A stretch of 64,000 nt of DNA from Steromphala cineraria (taxonomy: Eukaryota > Mollusca > Gastropoda > Trochida > Trochidae), in NCBI GenBank assembly GCA_916613615.1, contig OU744721.1, positions 74,653,060 through 74,717,059 on the forward strand, given 5' to 3'. Of the stretch, positions 60,001 through 64,000 are shown piece by piece. The number at the start of each line of letters is the position of its first letter. The first letter of the stretch is position 1. The position numbers and the translations under genes are program-made. The notes below the pieces were generated by a model. It had not been told where the DNA came from, ran no database searches, and saw nothing but the letters and a program-made list of their open reading frames with translations.

Positions 60001-61391
60001 ATTTAAGGCACCCGAGAAATTTAAAGAGTAAACACTGAAGTACGACAACCTTCCCACCATATTTAATGCGCGAATTTCATCGTGCATAAAGCCGCGAGTG
60101 GACGACCCGTCAATCAAGTCGGCCGTTTTCGGGAAGCAGGCCTGTTTTATCTTTAAATATTTTAGTCATTTTCTTCCATGTCAAGTAAAGACATTATATC
60201 CAGTCGATCGTATATATAGTTTGCAACCTTCCTTTGTGTTATTCAAGGTAAATTATAGTTAGATTTGTTATTAAATCTAATTTTGATTTTGATGATTTTT
60301 TTTAACCAAGCTGGTGTTTCCATTTTTTGTTTTAACTCGAGAGTATAGTTTGAACTTTGATATACGTCTGGCAGTGACCAAATTTGCTTGATAGATTATG
60401 GATTTATTGAAGGTTATATTATATATATGTTTACCACAATTTAAACTGTGATTGAGATTGAAAATACATGCTAATGTTAAATCTATGTGGAAAAGGAATT
60501 CTGCCAATTACGCAATACCAAAACTGCCGTGATGTGTTCTCGCTATTTTTTCGCGCTTTTGTCTGATCGATCGTTTTGAATTTTCTGTTAGAACATACAT
60601 GGAAAACTGTTCCAATAGTTTGCTTATGAATTCTAATTTGATAATCTGTACTTTTTCATCGTTTTAGTTTATTGTACAACAATATATATTGAGTTGTTTA
60701 TGCGCTTGCAAAAATGCGACTCAAATCTTGATTCTGTCTGCTTGAAACTGCTTTTGTTTTCGACCTTGTGATAGCAACATAATTTCAGCTCTAATGTTTC
60801 CTAAAGTTATATCATTTACAAGATCGAATCCATAACTTTCTGTGAATGGAAATTCAGTCATGTGCACCGGCTGTGGAAAAATTGCAAGGACTTTGCGTGC
60901 ACCGTACATTTACTGCACTTAGTTTGTCTATGACGTCACGGCGAACAATGTTCAACAAATGAAAACAAAAAGATAACTTGTATTATTTCGTGAACAATCG
61001 GTCGCATGTAGGAAGTAAACACATCAACGTGATCACTGAAATCCGCTTTCTTGATAAATGACAATTTAATTACTTTGTAGATAACGGCAATTAATTACAA
61101 TCGATGAAACAAGGGTATGCTAACGTTCCTCGGCTGAAGATTTGCATGAAAAACGTCTCTGAAGTTTATAATTAGATTAAATTCATTTTTATTGTTGTCA
61201 CTTATGATTTAAAATTACATTGATTGAATGGAAAACAACTCAGCTTTCTTCACTTAAAATTTCATGAATTTCCGAACATAGATAACGCCTCAGGGACATT
61301 TTTTGTCAACGTTGACCAAAATCTCGAGTTTACTCCAAAAGTTAGCGGCACTGCGTGAGCGCATAGCGTCAAAGGCCGGGCACTATAAGGG
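57034..61391. mobile_element. piggyBac-like DNA transposon, non-autonomous, 4.36 kb
   Basis: Flanked by TTAA at 57030-57033 and 61392-61395. The first 14 bases, CCCTTATAGTGCCC, are perfectly inverted at 61378-61391. TTAA targets and CCC-starting ends define the piggyBac superfamily. The host sequence is continuous with copy A of the long repeat once the element is skipped, which confirms an insertion. Open frames inside are at most 91 codons and none resembles a piggyBac transposase, so it would need the enzyme from elsewhere. The interior beyond the left subterminal repeats (57700-61300) is unrecognised and partly less AT-rich (58900-59050, 59890-60130). Confidence 0.85.
57050..57690. repeat. 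Subterminal repeat array of the piggyBac-like element
   Basis: Words of the form GGACCATATATGGTCC or ACACATATGGTCC recur near 57095-57110, 57285-57297, 57478-57491 and 57671-57685, about 190 bp apart. Each of the last three is followed by a GGCCATTGGGG- or GGCCGAT-like word. The 16-base copy at 57095-57110 is a perfect palindrome. Subterminal repeats of this kind can be transposase binding sites; that role is inferred. Confidence 0.75.
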
Positions 61392-61395
61392 TTAA

Positions 61396-63870
61396 TCTAT
61401 TAATCTATTAATCAATTTATCATTGTAACGGTTATTTGGAATCATATATTTAATTTTTTGTCGTTAAATAACAGTTTTTATTATTTCAATAGTTTCAAAA
61501 AATCACAAACCTCACGTGATAAATAGGATAAGAGAGGTTTACAGATTTTATTGAAAATCTGTACATCAGTTTGATAATAACGAAATTAAATTCCAGAGAA
61601 TATATGTCATATATTTGATTAAACAAAAATTAAAAACCATAGTCAAATGATAATTAAAAAACTATGAGTGCTCTCTTAGTTTGCGATTAAACCATTGAGT
61701 ATTTAACGTTTACATTGATGTGCTAAGTGACTATATAAAATCATTATATGAAATAAATGAGCACTTTTAATGACCCTTTGAATATTAAGGAACCTATCGT
61801 ACTCTGAATAACAATAATTAACATTTCTTATGTGAAAATTTTAAACTTTTCATTCGATGGAATCCCTGATAAAGGCAGTTGTTTGTACCATGAAGTATCT
61901 TGTTTTCATTGGTCACCTACAATGTATTTTCGTGGCATTTACAAATTAGCTCATATCTCACTAACTCCATGATCAGTTTAGGACTTATATTGATTATTAG
62001 TTCTGCTGCATGAATCTCAGCAGAAAAATGTCACCATTCATCTTTTCAACTCCTCACTTGGATGATTATAACCAAACTATATTTCATGCGAAAATAATTT
62101 TTGGGACAACATTTCTGTGTGATGTTAGAAAACTCATTCCCTTCAAACAATTTCGAGCACTGTATTGTAGCAAGGTTATGTAACCAATATACCATTTGGT
62201 TTTTTTTACAAAGATCAATATCAAACATTACAAAGATTATATCAGCATGTTTCATAAATATATTGTGCGCACAATCAATCCTTTTCTTTTCATTTGATAT
62301 TAAGTGACAGATTTGGATGTTGATTGAATCAATAAACAGTTGTAACAAAAGTATTATAGACTAATAAATCTTGTAATCAAATGGCCTGCACATTGTACAT
62401 GCAACTCTTTTGACTAATTATCACATCACGTTTGGTGTTCTTCACAAGGTGACAAGGACATTTATCAAGATGATTGTGGTCAAGCACAGTTGGATGTCAA
62501 GCAAATGACGAATTCATGGTGACTGAATGAATCACGGTATCTCTCAATCAGTGCTGTATGACTATGCAGCTCGAATTGCCCCTACAGCGTGAACTGTTTT
62601 GTGAACACGAACATAGCTCATCACCTTGGTTTGAATATAGCCATTGAATATATGACATTAGAATCTGAATAATCTATAATTCTAGTAATCTTCTTGTTAT
62701 GAACTGACATTTTAATAATGTAACTAAGTTAAATATTCTATTCAATGAATTGCATTTGGAAAGCCAAACACGTTTTCCTTCCCATCTTTGACCAATTGAG
62801 AAAGGTTTGGGAACAGCTTGTTTAGATACGAGAGTGAGGAGAATATTTATTTAATTGCTATGATATGATATTGCTACATGGGTTAGTATAGAGTTTATCA
62901 TGTATTTCGGTTTCTTTGTTGAAAACAAAAATATAAAAGATCATAATTATTTGAACGCATTTCACATCTTTATACTGAAAAGTCACAAAGTGTTATATGT
63001 GAGCATAAGAGATAATATTTAATTTCATCTAAACACAGGAAATATATTTGGGACAAATTATGTACACATATTTTATTAGAAACATTTTTTGCTGACTTTT
63101 TCACAAACGTTTTATAGTTTCAAAAATATATGTTTTCATATTTGCTTAAATGAATTTTAGGACTAGAATAAACGTTCACCTAATTGTAAAGAAGGAAACC
63201 AAAGAAGCCTCATCAACATTCCGTCACCGTGTGACCTGTCAGACCTTGTTTGTCCTAGAAATAGGAAGCCTGACTAACAATCAGTAGGGGTGATTCTCAA
63301 TCAAGAGTAACCTCCCTCGAGACAGATGTCGTAAAGTCGGGAATAAGAACGTACTTGGTAGCACACTTAAACTGCTCTATATTTTGACCGATATATCTCC
63401 TTTCGCAACATCAATATCTACATTACAATTTTAAAAAATGTATATCATTTGTTATAATTTCTTATAACTTATAGTTAACATTCTGAATGAATCCCATATA
63501 AAACAGTGTTAAGTGGATATCCTCATCTAAAATGTTGATATTTTGAAAGCACATTTTGTTAATAACCACACTTATATTCAACTACAGGAGCTTCTAGTAA
63601 CTGAATCAAGTATTTTCTAACAGATTTTGGAGTAATAACAATTTAAAGGGCAAACTCATAAAAGACAACATATTGCAGCTGCAATGTTATTGGAAACTCA
63701 TTTTTGTACCTAAATAAAACTAAGAAGGGAACGATGTTTTAAATTCATCATGTCTATAACATGTTTTGAGTTCGTGTGATGGCCTTTTTTTACAGAGTTA
63801 GGCATCAATAAAGATATGGTTTTTAAATTAAAGCTGTATATTTGATACTGGTATCCCTCAAATATACACC
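61396..63870. repeat. Long non-coding repeat, copy C, right part
   Basis: Aligns with about 186-2690, in order and on the same strand. Two strongly conserved islands lie at 62390-62636 and 63170-63350. The minus-strand frame at 62046-62348 is not kept in copy A, which argues against coding. The last 130 bp of the window are unrecognised. Confidence 0.8.
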
Positions 63871-64000
63871 TCAAATAACTATATTTCATTCTAAGCTAAC
63901 ATTTTGGCGAAATATTTGTTGTTGGTTAGAGATCATAGCTAATTTATTTGGTTTTCATATATGAGAAACTTTTTTGTAAATCAATATAAACTTTTCATTA

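Noticed and set aside
62046..62348. 100-codon minus-strand frame
   Set aside because: The paralogous sequence near 870-1040 does not keep the frame, so coding is unlikely.

Overview
The window is AT-rich eukaryotic DNA with no recognisable single-copy host gene, no rRNA and no confident tRNA. The recognisable protein-coding content belongs to retrotransposons: a DIRS-superfamily tyrosine-recombinase element and a BEL/Pao LTR element. This content, the low coding density, the many ACATGTA-type words and the palindromic and inverted repeats fit a marine invertebrate, most likely a bivalve mollusc. The species cannot be fixed from the sequence.

Layout. 1-2.7 kb is one copy of a long non-coding repeat whose partner lies at 56.6-63.9 kb. 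2.7-14 kb is gene-poor, with one MITE-like element (4746-4907) and a 147-bp palindrome (6374-6520). 13989-18936 is a decayed minus-strand DIRS-type retrotransposon with split direct repeats, carrying gag, RT/RNase H/methyltransferase-like and tyrosine recombinase genes. 19-25 kb is gene-poor, with a second long palindrome (21781-21907) and small duplications.

25.2-42.0 kb is dominated by a minus-strand BEL/Pao element (34982-42009). It has 393-bp LTRs, a 5-bp ATATC target duplication, a primer binding site, a polypurine tract and one uninterrupted 1904-codon gag-pol frame. A 7.15-kb segment made of 2.6 kb of left flank, the 3' LTR and most of pol has been tandemly duplicated. This adds a 5'-truncated second copy (27829-32375) whose pol is broken by a 1-bp deletion. 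The duplication joint lies in a 5-bp microhomology.

42-57 kb holds diverged repeats collinear with 26-44 kb, an inverted pair of about 1-kb repeats (45.6-46.56 and 51.56-52.77 kb), a pogo/Tigger-like MITE and a 30-bp minisatellite (54.3-55.06 kb). 57034-61391 is a 4.36-kb piggyBac-like element (TTAA target, 14-bp TIRs) with no intact transposase, inserted inside the second copy of the long repeat.

The genes act as two separate retrotransposon sets. In the BEL element one polyprotein would supply capsid, protease, reverse transcriptase, RNase H and integrase; its frame and cis-acting sites look intact. In the DIRS element each of the three genes carries a lesion, so this copy should be inactive.
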